DNA of 7,295 bases from Pseudomonadota bacterium (GTDB lineage Bacteria > Pseudomonadota > Gammaproteobacteria > Steroidobacterales > Steroidobacteraceae): NCBI GenBank assembly GCA_021808035.1, contig JAKBCG010000099.1:940-8234 (forward strand), written 5' to 3'. Within the stretch, counting starts at the first letter, position 1. Each line of letters opens with the position of its first letter. This document shows, piece after piece, positions 1 through 5,450 of the stretch. The notes under the pieces were generated by a model. The model was not told where the DNA came from, ran no database searches, and saw only the letters and a program-made list of their open reading frames with translations. A program made the position numbers and the translations under genes.

Positions 1-119
1 CCGTGCTTCTTGCGGGCGGCCGACGCGAGCGCGGCCTCGAGCGCTTCGAAGATGACTTCCTTGTCGACACCCTTCTCGTTGGAGACCGCGTCGACGGCCA
101 TCAAGATCTCTTTGTTCAT
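1..119 (-). CDS. nusA: Transcription termination/antitermination factor NusA, N-terminal fragment
   Basis: Only the first 39 codons are in the window; the gene runs off the left edge. The visible protein begins MNKEILMAVDAVSNEKGVDK and continues with the EVIFEALEAALASAARKK helix, which is the typical start of the NusA N-terminal domain that contacts RNA polymerase. NusA (about 490-500 residues in proteobacteria) stimulates pausing and hairpin-dependent termination and takes part in antitermination complexes. The ATG at 117-119 is preceded by AGGAG, 11 nt upstream. The gene lies 59 nt downstream of rimP on the same strand with no promoter or terminator visible between them, so the two are co-transcribed, as in the conserved rimP-nusA-infB operon. 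Confidence 0.96.
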   Translation of the reverse strand, partial: MNKEILMAVDAVSNEKGVDKEVIFEALEAALASAARKKH

Positions 120-178
120 GCTCGTCCAGACTCCTGCATCAGTACGGCCCATCGCTCGCGCCGGCGACACCCGCGCGC

Positions 179-634
179 TCAAACCGGCCGCAGTCTCGCC
201 TTCTGTATCCGATCGAACGGCAACACGACCTCGCGCCCGTCGACATCGACCTCGATCGCGTCGTTGCCGGCGCCGCGCAACACGCCGACGAAGCGCCGAC
301 GCCCATCGAGCGGCAACTTCAGCTCGACGGACACGCGCTCGCCGACGAAGCGTTCGAAATGCGCCGGCGTGCGCAGCACCCGATCCGCACCGGGCGAAGA
401 CACCTCGAGGGTGTACTGCCCCGGAATCGGGTCGGCGCGATCCAGCACCTCGCTGACCGCGCGGCTCACGCCCGCGCAATCGTCCACCGTGACCGCGGCG
501 CCGTCGCGCACGTCGCGATCGATGAACACGCGCAGCACCCCGCCGCGCCCGGCGCGCGCGAACTCGACGTCGACCAGTTCGAAATGCAGCGCGGCGACCG
601 CTGGCTCCAGCAAGCGCATCAACTCGTTGCGCAT
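179..634 (-). CDS. rimP: Ribosome maturation factor RimP
   Basis: The product is 151 residues, the normal RimP length. RimP is a cytoplasmic factor needed for 30S subunit maturation. The sequence shows the N-terminal alpha/beta domain (ELVDVEFARAG near 19-29, LRVFIDRD near 34-41), the family hallmark LEVSSPG at 76-82 followed by ADRVLRTPAHFERFVG, and a C-terminal small beta domain (VGVLRG, VVLPFDRIQKARL). The hallmark is slightly altered: SPGADRVL where SPGLDRPL is usual. The reading frame is open 77 codons further upstream, but the ATG at 632-634 is chosen because RimP homologues begin there and GAAGGGA stands about 9 nt before it. It is the first gene of the rimP-nusA operon, behind its own promoter and two terminators. 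Confidence 0.96.
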   Translation of the reverse strand: MRNELMRLLEPAVAALHFELVDVEFARAGRGGVLRVFIDRDVRDGAAVTVDDCAGVSRAVSEVLDRADPIPGQYTLEVSSPGADRVLRTPAHFERFVGERVSVELKLPLDGRRRFVGVLRGAGNDAIEVDVDGREVVLPFDRIQKARLRPV

Positions 635-655
635 CGTCCAGATCCCTTCGCGGAC

Positions 656-678
656 AAAAAAGGGGACCATCGGCCCCC
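656..678 (-). terminator. Intrinsic terminator T2 in the rimP leader
   Basis: Read on the minus strand, GGGGGCC pairs with GGTCCCC across a GAT loop (7 bp, one G-U pair) and is followed directly by six T residues. This is a complete Rho-independent terminator. The T tract ends only 21 nt before the rimP start codon, so it sits inside the leader, just before the ribosome binding site, and not at the end of a preceding gene. Confidence 0.8.
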
Positions 679-685
679 TGTAATG

Positions 686-711
686 AAAAAGCCCCGTCGT
701 CGGGGCTTTTT
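686..711 (-). terminator. Intrinsic terminator T1 in the rimP leader
   Basis: A perfect inverted repeat with five A residues on one side and five T on the other: GCCCCG and CGGGGC separated by a four-base loop, flanked by AAAAA and TTTTT. The symmetry means it could work on either strand. On the minus strand it lies about 85 nt after the predicted rimP start site and 7 nt before the T2 hairpin. Confidence 0.82.
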
Positions 712-722
712 CCGCCAAAGCG

Positions 723-750
723 CGTTCATTCGAACGGCCCCCGGGAGGCC
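723..750 (-). other. Two further hairpins in the rimP leader
   Basis: On the minus strand a 6-bp hairpin (GGCCTC/GGGGCC, 3-nt loop, 736-750) is followed at once by a 5-bp hairpin (CGTTC/GAACG, GAAT loop, 723-736). They precede T1 and T2 and make the whole leader structured. The GTTCGAAT string resembles a tRNA T-loop, but no pairing T-stem or cloverleaf surrounds it. The folding is read by eye, not computed. Confidence 0.45.
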
Positions 751-801
751 GCTCGCGGGCACGTGGCGCCCATCCGCCATCCGTTCCCGCCGAACAAACA
801 A

Positions 802-830
802 AGTATAGTGCGCGGCGGTCGCGCGGTAAA
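802..830 (-). promoter_or_regulatory. Probable sigma-70 promoter of rimP-nusA
   Basis: On the minus strand TTTACC (825-830) and TATACT (802-807) are separated by exactly 17 bp. The -10 box matches TATAAT at five of six positions and the -35 box matches TTGACA at four. Predicted transcription start is near 795. The site lies downstream of the terminator of the RRM gene and upstream of T1/T2, so it is placed to drive rimP-nusA through an approximately 160-nt leader. It is identified by sequence only. Confidence 0.65.
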
Positions 831-863
831 CCCCGCGCGCGCCGGAATCGACCCCGCGCCGGC

Positions 864-900
864 AAAAAAAAAACCGGGAGCGCGGTCAGCGATCCCGGTT
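864..900 (-). terminator. Intrinsic terminator of the RRM protein gene
   Basis: On the minus strand AACCGGGA (893-900) pairs perfectly with TCCCGGTT (872-879) across a 13-nt loop and is followed by a run of ten T residues (864-873, the first two pairing in the stem). It begins about 30 nt after the stop codon of the RRM gene and separates that transcript from the rimP promoter. Confidence 0.88.
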
Positions 901-905
901 CTTCA

Positions 906-923
906 GGGAACCTGACGGTTCCC
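906..923 (-). other. Perfect 7-bp hairpin in the RRM gene 3' region
   Basis: GGGAACC and GGTTCCC are separated by four bases. The hairpin lies 8 nt after the RRM stop codon and just before the terminator hairpin. It has no T tract, so it is not a terminator in itself. It may stabilise the 3' end of the mRNA or bind a protein; that is inference. Confidence 0.55.
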
Positions 924-931
924 GCAGGTCT

Positions 932-1225
932 CTACCAGCGCTTGGGACCGCGATCGCGGGAACCGCCGCCACCGCCACCGCCGGAACGCTCCTGCGCCTC
1001 GTTTACCTTCAGCACGCGGCCCTGGAATTCCTGGCCGTTCAACGCTTGCATCGCACGTGCCGCATCGGCGCTCGCCATCTCGACGAAACCGAATCCGCGC
1101 GGACGACCGGTCTCGCGATCGTTGATCAGCGCGACGGATTGGACCGGACCGTGCTTCTCGAAGAGCCCACGGACCGCGGCTTCGTCCATCGAGAACGGGA
1201 GATTGCCTACATACATCTTCGTCAT
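932..1225 (-). CDS. Small RRM-type RNA-binding protein, glycine-rich tail
   Basis: The 97-residue protein is a single RNA recognition motif with a short tail. RNP2 is MYVGNLPF (4-11) and RNP1 is RGFGFVEM (43-50), with the two aromatic residues that stack on RNA bases. The rest of the fold follows through VLKVNEAQ (71-78). After that come seven consecutive glycines (82-88) and a basic end, SRDRGPKRW. Stand-alone bacterial RRM proteins of this size are known, notably the cold-inducible cyanobacterial Rbp proteins, and are thought to act on mRNA in the cytoplasm. The reading frame extends 27 codons upstream, but the ATG at 1223-1225 is chosen because RNP2 normally begins within a few residues of the start; AGGG stands 9 nt before it. 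It is monocistronic, with its own promoter and terminator. Confidence 0.93.
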   Translation of the reverse strand: MTKMYVGNLPFSMDEAAVRGLFEKHGPVQSVALINDRETGRPRGFGFVEMASADAARAMQALNGQEFQGRVLKVNEAQERSGGGGGGGSRDRGPKRW

Positions 1226-1345
1226 TGAAAAGAACCCTAACACTTTGGAAAGACTATCGGCGGAACGTCCGGAGAGCCGTTTCGGCGCACTCGGAACACC
1301 CGCCACCTCGGTCGAGGAGACCTGCTTTGTGGGTGATGACCAGAC

Positions 1346-1363
1346 GGGACGTCGATGACGCCC
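1346..1363 (-). other. Hairpin in the RRM gene leader
   Basis: On the minus strand GGGCGTC pairs with GACGTCCC around an ATC loop, giving seven pairs with one bulged T. It lies about 40 nt after the predicted start of the transcript. A smaller GCCG-AAA-CGGC hairpin lies nearer the start codon. Both are read by eye. Confidence 0.4.
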
Positions 1364-1407
1364 GCCGACCAGCCACTGTACAAATAGATATTCACCAACC
1401 GCGGCGA

Positions 1408-1436
1408 AGTATACACAATCGGCAACCGCTTGAAAA
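1408..1436 (-). promoter_or_regulatory. Probable sigma-70 promoter of the RRM gene
   Basis: On the minus strand TTTTCA (1431-1436) and TATACT (1408-1413) are spaced by 17 bp. The -10 box is the same as in the rimP promoter. The DNA just upstream is AT-rich in an otherwise GC-rich window, which could serve as an UP element. Predicted start near 1401 leaves an untranslated leader of about 175 nt. Confidence 0.6.
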
Positions 1437-1456
1437 TAGCAATATTTATCATTTTC
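1432..1456. promoter_or_regulatory. AT-rich dyad overlapping the RRM promoter -35 box
   Basis: GAAAAT (1432-1437) and ATTTTC (1451-1456) form a perfect inverted repeat around AATATT (1441-1446), itself a palindrome almost exactly at the centre. It covers the -35 box of the RRM promoter. This is what a repressor operator would look like, but a plain AT-rich promoter element is equally possible. Confidence 0.35.
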
Positions 1457-1487
1457 GCGGGCCGAATTGCGGCATCGCAGTATCCGG

Positions 1488-1536
1488 GTTCGGGCGTGCC
1501 TCGCTGCGGTGCGCCGCCGCGCCGCACTGCCCGAAC
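1488..1536. repeat. Long inverted repeat upstream of the dehydrogenase gene
   Basis: GTTCGGGC (1488-1495) and GCCCGAAC (1529-1536) are perfect 8-bp complements. The 33 bases between them can pair further, as GTGC with GCAC or as GCGGTGCG with CGCGCCGC. No T tract follows on either strand, so it is not an intrinsic terminator. It ends 53 nt before the dehydrogenase start. Confidence 0.5.
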
Positions 1537-1589
1537 GAGGGCGATTTGCGTATCCTAAGACGTTTTAGCTCCGCCGAGACCGATCACCC

Positions 1590-2621
1590 ATGCCCGCGAC
1601 CCTCGCAGCGACCCTGATCCCCGGAGACGGGATTGGACCCGAAATCGTCGAATCGACCGTCAGGATCCTGGACGCGGTCGGCGCGCCGTTCCGGTGGGAC
1701 ATCCAAGTGGCCGGCCTGGAAGGCATCCGTACCGCGGGCGATCCCCTGCCCGCGCGCACGCTCGAGAGCATCAGACGCACGCGCCTCGCGCTCAAGGGTC
1801 CGCTCGAGACCCCCTCGGGCGGGGGCTACCGCTCCTCGAACGTGCGCCTGCGCGAGGAATTCAAGCTGTATGCGAATTTGCGGCCCGCGCGGACGCTGAT
1901 CCCGGGCGGCCGCTTCGACGCGGTCGACCTGATCGTCGTCCGGGAGAACCTCGAGGGCCTGTACATCGGTCACGAGCACTTCATCCCGATCGCCGACGAT
2001 CCGCACGCGGTCGCGATCGCGACCGGGGTGAACACCCGTCAGGGATCGCGCAAGCTCCTGGAATTCGCGTTCGATCACGCGATCGCGGCGGGCCGCAAGA
2101 AGGTCACGATCGTGCACAAGGCGAACATCATGAAGGCGCTCACCGGCATCTTCCTCGAGACCGGGCTCGACCTGTACCAGCGGCGCTACCAGGGCCGGTT
2201 CGTGCTGGATTCCGTGATCGTCGACGCCTGCGCGATGAAACTGGTGCAGAACCCGTGGCAATTCGACGTGCTCGTCACCACGAACCTGTTCGGCGACATC
2301 CTCTCCGACCTCGTCGCCGGGCTCGTCGGCGGGCTCGGCGCGACGCCCGGCGCCAACATCGGCGCCGACGCGGCGATCTTCGAGGCGGTGCACGGTTCCG
2401 CCCCGGACATCGCCGGCAAGGGCGTCGCGAATCCGACCGCATTGATGCTCGCCGCGGCGATGATGCTCGACCATTGTCGGCTCGGGGCGCAGGCCCAGCG
2501 GCTGCGCGACGCGATCGACGCGACGCTGAACGTCGATGTCGTGCGAACCGCCGACTTCGGCGGCCACAGCGGCACCGCCGACTACACGCGCGCGATACTC
2601 GAGCGCCTGGCGAAGCCCTGA
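1590..2621 (+). CDS. Probable NAD-dependent isocitrate dehydrogenase
   Basis: The 343-residue protein belongs to the isocitrate/isopropylmalate dehydrogenase family, which oxidatively decarboxylates 2-hydroxy acids in the cytoplasm. Motifs in order: IPGDGIGPEIV (10-20), LKGPLETPSGGGYRSSNVRLR (68-88), YANLRPAR (94-101), VVRENLEGLY (116-125), VHKANIMK (175-182), NLFGDILSD (232-240) and EAVHGSAPDIAGKGVANP (265-282). Comparison with E. coli Icd places Ser82, Asn84, Arg88, Arg98, Arg118, Tyr125, Lys177 and Asp212/236/240 at the substrate and metal sites. The Ser-x-Asn pair favours isocitrate over isopropylmalate. Asp273-Ile274 replace the NADP-binding Lys-Tyr and indicate NAD. RENLEG is unusual, since RENTEG is commoner. 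Homoisocitrate or tartrate dehydrogenase activity is not excluded. The ATG at 1590 places the first motif normally; its Shine-Dalgarno sequence is poor. The ABC genes follow 32 nt later. Confidence 0.88.
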   Translation: MPATLAATLIPGDGIGPEIVESTVRILDAVGAPFRWDIQVAGLEGIRTAGDPLPARTLESIRRTRLALKGPLETPSGGGYRSSNVRLREEFKLYANLRPARTLIPGGRFDAVDLIVVRENLEGLYIGHEHFIPIADDPHAVAIATGVNTRQGSRKLLEFAFDHAIAAGRKKVTIVHKANIMKALTGIFLETGLDLYQRRYQGRFVLDSVIVDACAMKLVQNPWQFDVLVTTNLFGDILSDLVAGLVGGLGATPGANIGADAAIFEAVHGSAPDIAGKGVANPTALMLAAAMMLDHCRLGAQAQRLRDAIDATLNVDVVRTADFGGHSGTADYTRAILERLAKP

Positions 2622-2625
2622 GGCC

Positions 2626-2639
2626 CGCGGTCTTCCGCG
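2626..2639 (+). other. Short hairpin between the dehydrogenase and ABC ATPase genes
   Basis: CGCGG and CCGCG are separated by TCTT, five bases after the dehydrogenase stop codon. No T tract follows. No Shine-Dalgarno sequence is evident before the ATPase ATG, so this 32-nt gap may influence translation of the ATPase gene, but a GC-rich chance pairing is just as likely. Confidence 0.3.
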
Positions 2640-2653
2640 CGACGCCCGCCGCG

Positions 2654-3577
2654 ATGCAGCCCGCGATCTCGATCCAGCGGCTCGTCAAGCGCTACGACTC
2701 CGGGCATGTGGCGCTGCATGGAATCGATCTCGAGGTCCGCCCAGGCGAGATCTTCGCGCTGCTCGGCCCGAACGGCGCGGGCAAGAGCACCTTGATCAAC
2801 ATCGTCTGCGGAATCGTCACGCCGACCGAGGGGCGGGTGCTCGCCGCCGGTCGGGACGTCGTGCGCGAGTACCGCGCCGCGCGCACGGCGATCGGGCTCG
2901 TACCGCAGGAACTCGCGACCGACAACTACGAGTCGGTGTGGGCGACCGTGAAGTTCAGCCGGGGGCTGTACGGCCGGGCGCCGAATCCCCGGTTCCTCGA
3001 ATCGCTCCTCGACGCGCTGTCGCTCGCCGACAAGCGCGACGCCCGGATCATGACGCTGTCCGGCGGGATGAAGCGCCGGGTAATGATCGCGAAGGCGCTC
3101 GCCCACGAGCCGCAGATCCTGTTCCTCGACGAGCCGACCGCCGGCGTCGACGTCGAGCTGCGCCGCGACATGTGGGCCCTGGTGCGCCGGCTCCGGGACC
3201 AGGGCGTCACGATCGTGCTCACGACCCACTACATCGAGGAAGCCGAGCAGATGGCGGACCGGATCGGCGTGCTCGATCGAGGCTCCCTGATCCTCGTCGA
3301 GGACAAGCGCACGTTGATCGACCAGCTCGGCGAGCGCCAGCTGCGGCTGATGCTGCGCCGGCCGCTCGACGCGATTCCCGCCGGGCTCGCGGACCTCGGT
3401 CTGCAGCTGCGAGACCGGGGCGACGAGCTCGTATTCACTTACGACGCGACTCGGACGATCGACGTGTCGGCGCTGCTGCGCCGCCTGACCGACCTGTCGA
3501 TCGAGATCACCGACATGCAGACCCGACAATCCTCGCTGGAGGAGATCTTCGTGAAGCTCGTGAGTCGGCGCTCGTGA
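2654..3577 (+). CDS. yadG: ABC-2 type exporter, ATP-binding protein (YadG-like)
   Basis: The 307-residue protein is a complete ABC ATPase: Walker A GPNGAGKST (38-46), Q-loop Gln85 in GLVPQE, signature LSGGMKRR (135-142), Walker B ILFLDEPTAGVD (155-166) and switch His192 in TTHYIEEAE. The SGGMKRR and DEPTAGVDVELRR strings and the C-terminal extension ending SLEEIFVKLV closely resemble E. coli YadG (308 residues). This class energises ABC-2 exporters for drugs, polysaccharides or lipids; the substrate of YadGH is not established. The ATG at 2654 gives the expected N-terminus. The stop codon overlaps the start of the permease gene, so the two are translationally coupled. The protein would dimerise on the inner face of the cytoplasmic membrane. 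Confidence 0.93.
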   Translation: MQPAISIQRLVKRYDSGHVALHGIDLEVRPGEIFALLGPNGAGKSTLINIVCGIVTPTEGRVLAAGRDVVREYRAARTAIGLVPQELATDNYESVWATVKFSRGLYGRAPNPRFLESLLDALSLADKRDARIMTLSGGMKRRVMIAKALAHEPQILFLDEPTAGVDVELRRDMWALVRRLRDQGVTIVLTTHYIEEAEQMADRIGVLDRGSLILVEDKRTLIDQLGERQLRLMLRRPLDAIPAGLADLGLQLRDRGDELVFTYDATRTIDVSALLRRLTDLSIEITDMQTRQSSLEEIFVKLVSRRS

Positions 3578-4380
3578 GCGCGCCGCTGCACCGCCCGGCG
3601 CCGTTCGTCCCGCCGCGCTTCAACCGCCACGGCGTGCTCGCGATCTACCGGTTCGAGCTCGCGCGCGCGGCCCGGACCCTGATCCAGTCGCTCGTGACGC
3701 CGGTGATCACCACCTCGCTCTACTTCATCGTCTTCGGCTCGGCGATCGGCGCGCGGATGCACAGCGTCGGCGGCGTGCCCTACGGCGCGTTCATCGTGCC
3801 GGGCCTGATGATGCTCACCCTGTTCACCGAGAGCATCGCGAACGCATCCTTCGGAATCTTCTATCCGAAGTTCACCGGAACGATCTTCGAGCTGCTGTCC
3901 GCACCGGTCTCGCCGCTCGAAACCGTGCTCGGCTACGTCGGCGCGGCCGCGACGAAGTCGGTCGCGATCGGCTCCATCATTCTCGGCACGTCGGCGTTGT
4001 TCGTCCCGATCCGCATCCTGCACCCGGTCGCGATGGTCGTGCTGCTGCTGCTCACCGCGGCGACGTTCAGCCTGTTCGGATTCATCGTGGGCATCTGGGC
4101 AAAGGGATGGGAACAGATCCAGATCATTCCGGCCCTGATCATGACGCCGCTGACCTTCCTCGGCGGCGCATTCTATTCGATCGACATGTTGCCCCGCCCG
4201 TGGCGCACGTTGAGCCTGTTCAACCCGGTCGTCTACCTGATCAACGCGTTCCGCTGGAGCTTCTACGGAGCGACCGACGTCGGGATCGGAACCAGCATCG
4301 CGTTCACGCTCGGCTTCCTCGCGGCCTGCGCCGCGGTCGTCGCGTGGATCTTCCGGACCGGATACCGGCTGAAGAACTGA
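3574..4380 (+). CDS. yadH: ABC-2 type exporter, permease (YadH-like)
   Basis: The 268-residue protein starts at GTG 3574, sharing GTGA with the ATPase stop, and has no strong Shine-Dalgarno sequence; coupling to the ATPase gene explains this. It has about six membrane segments (near 36-57, 72-90, 121-143, 149-175, 183-205 and 239-260). Family features include SLVTPVITTSLYFIVFG near the first segment, YGAFIVPGLMM, FELLSAPVSPLE in the coupling region, TPLTFLGGAFYS, and LFNPVVYLINAFRW near the end. The order and wording match E. coli YadH (256 residues). It forms the membrane channel of the exporter with the upstream ATPase. The substrate cannot be told from the sequence. Confidence 0.92.
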   Translation: MSAPLHRPAPFVPPRFNRHGVLAIYRFELARAARTLIQSLVTPVITTSLYFIVFGSAIGARMHSVGGVPYGAFIVPGLMMLTLFTESIANASFGIFYPKFTGTIFELLSAPVSPLETVLGYVGAAATKSVAIGSIILGTSALFVPIRILHPVAMVVLLLLTAATFSLFGFIVGIWAKGWEQIQIIPALIMTPLTFLGGAFYSIDMLPRPWRTLSLFNPVVYLINAFRWSFYGATDVGIGTSIAFTLGFLAACAAVVAWIFRTGYRLKN

Positions 4381-4430
4381 GTTTCCGCAAGCCCCGCCCG
4401 GGCGCGGCCGACTCCCGCGACGAGTTGCGC

Positions 4431-4436
4431 TATCAT
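4431..4436 (+). promoter_or_regulatory. Possible -10 box just before the hydrolase gene
   Basis: TATCAT matches the -10 consensus at five of six positions and ends 6 nt before the ATG, so transcription would start at or next to the start codon. No -35 box is seen 16-18 bp upstream. The gap also lacks a Shine-Dalgarno sequence, which would fit a leaderless mRNA. Weak evidence. Confidence 0.3.
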
Positions 4437-4442
4437 CCGGCG

Positions 4443-5438
4443 ATGAACGCACGACCCACCCGCCCCCCGCGCCGCCTCGCCGGATTCCTTATCTTCATGC
4501 TCGCGCTGCCCGCGTTTGCCCGCGCGACGACGGCCGCGCCCGCAACCGCAACCACGCCCGCGGCCACACCGGCCGCCGCGGGGGCCGAGGGCCCGCCGCT
4601 GAAGATCAACCTCGACGCCTTCGAGGCGATGAAGAAAAAAGCGTCGCTGCCGGACGGGATCAGGCTCGCGTACCTGCAAATGGGCGATCCGCGGGGCACA
4701 CCCGTGGTGTTGATCCACGGCTACACCGACAGTGCCCGGGATTGGGTTCCGATGCTGCCGTACCTGCCGAAGCGCTTCCGGCTGATCCTCGTCGACCTGC
4801 GCGGCCACGGTCAGTCCAGCAAGCCCGATTGCTGTTACGACCTCTATGACTTCGCCTATGACATCAAGCTGTTGCTCGACCAGTTGCACGTGCGCAAGGC
4901 CGACATCGTCGGTCACTCGCTCGGTTCGCTGGTCGCGCAACGATTCGCCGAGACCTGGCCGCAGCGCACGAACCGCGTCGTGTTGATCTCCTCGACCGGC
5001 GGCCGCAACCCGTGCGAACCGGCCAGCCAGCGGCAGTTCGACTTCGCCGCACAGATCCGCGCGCAGAAGGCGCCGTTGCAGGCCGACTCGCCGTTCATGC
5101 GGGAGTGGTGGAGTTCGCCGACGCCGGTCAACCGGGAGTTCATCCGGCGCGAACGGGAGGACGCCGCCAGGATCCCGCTGCGCGTCTGGCTCGCGGTGCT
5201 CGACCAGGCGCTCACGAATCCGGACCTGCGCACGATGCTGCCCCGCTTGAAGGCGCCCACCTTGCTGATCTGGGGCAGCAAGGATCCGATCATGGGACCC
5301 GAGGACCGCGCATCGTTGATGGCCGGCCTGCCGCACGCGCAAGTGAAGATCTTCCAGGGCCTGGGCCACAACCCTTTCTGGGAGCAGCCGCGCAAGGTCG
5401 CCGCGGTGATCACCCGCTTCCTCGAGGAGCGCCGCTGA
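4443..5438 (+). CDS. Exported alpha/beta-fold hydrolase
   Basis: The 331-residue protein has a signal peptide (basic RPPRR at 7-11, hydrophobic LAGFLIFMLALPAFA at 12-26, likely cleavage near ALPAFARA), then an Ala/Thr/Pro-rich linker to about 50, then an alpha/beta hydrolase domain. The oxyanion region is IHGYTDSARDW (91-101), the DLRGHGQS strand-turn is at 118-125, the nucleophile elbow is GHSLGS with Ser159, the acid is probably Asp281 in WGSKDP, and the base is His309 in GLGHNPFWE, so the triad is intact. It would act in the periplasm or outside the cell on an ester, epoxide or similar bond; the substrate is unknown. The twin arginines lack the rest of a Tat motif, so Sec export is likelier. 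The gene follows the ABC permease by 62 nt and could share its transcript or use a weak promoter of its own. Confidence 0.88.
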   Translation: MNARPTRPPRRLAGFLIFMLALPAFARATTAAPATATTPAATPAAAGAEGPPLKINLDAFEAMKKKASLPDGIRLAYLQMGDPRGTPVVLIHGYTDSARDWVPMLPYLPKRFRLILVDLRGHGQSSKPDCCYDLYDFAYDIKLLLDQLHVRKADIVGHSLGSLVAQRFAETWPQRTNRVVLISSTGGRNPCEPASQRQFDFAAQIRAQKAPLQADSPFMREWWSSPTPVNREFIRREREDAARIPLRVWLAVLDQALTNPDLRTMLPRLKAPTLLIWGSKDPIMGPEDRASLMAGLPHAQVKIFQGLGHNPFWEQPRKVAAVITRFLEERR

Positions 5439-5450
5439 CCGGCTCAGTCC

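Larger units (their letters stand above)
1226..1589. other. Divergent intergenic region between the RRM gene and the dehydrogenase gene
   Basis: No protein gene is seen in these 364 bases; the open frames crossing it lack recognisable protein and ribosome binding sites. It holds the approximately 175-nt leader of the RRM gene (to about 1401), that gene's promoter, an AT-rich island with a dyad at 1432-1456, and a long GC-rich hairpin at 1488-1536. For the plus-strand dehydrogenase gene only a weak -10-like TATCCT (1551-1556) is visible, with no convincing -35. Confidence 0.6.

Noticed and set aside
712..795. Possible initiator tRNA gene before rimP, as in the E. coli metY-rimP operon
   Set aside because: Only a GTTCGAAT string resembles a T-loop. 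The flanking bases form a different hairpin and no cloverleaf or acceptor stem can be drawn.
1447..1452. TATCAT on the plus strand as a promoter for the dehydrogenase gene
   Set aside because: The TTGAAA at 1430-1435 is only 11 bp away, too close for a -35 box, and no other -35 is placed correctly.
1584..2567. 327-codon open frame on the minus strand opposite the dehydrogenase
   Set aside because: Arg/Asp/Val-rich shadow with no motif; the plus strand carries all isocitrate dehydrogenase motifs.
3439..4452. 337-codon open frame on the minus strand opposite the ABC permease
   Set aside because: Same type of antisense shadow; it has no domain, while the plus strand encodes a clear ABC-2 permease.
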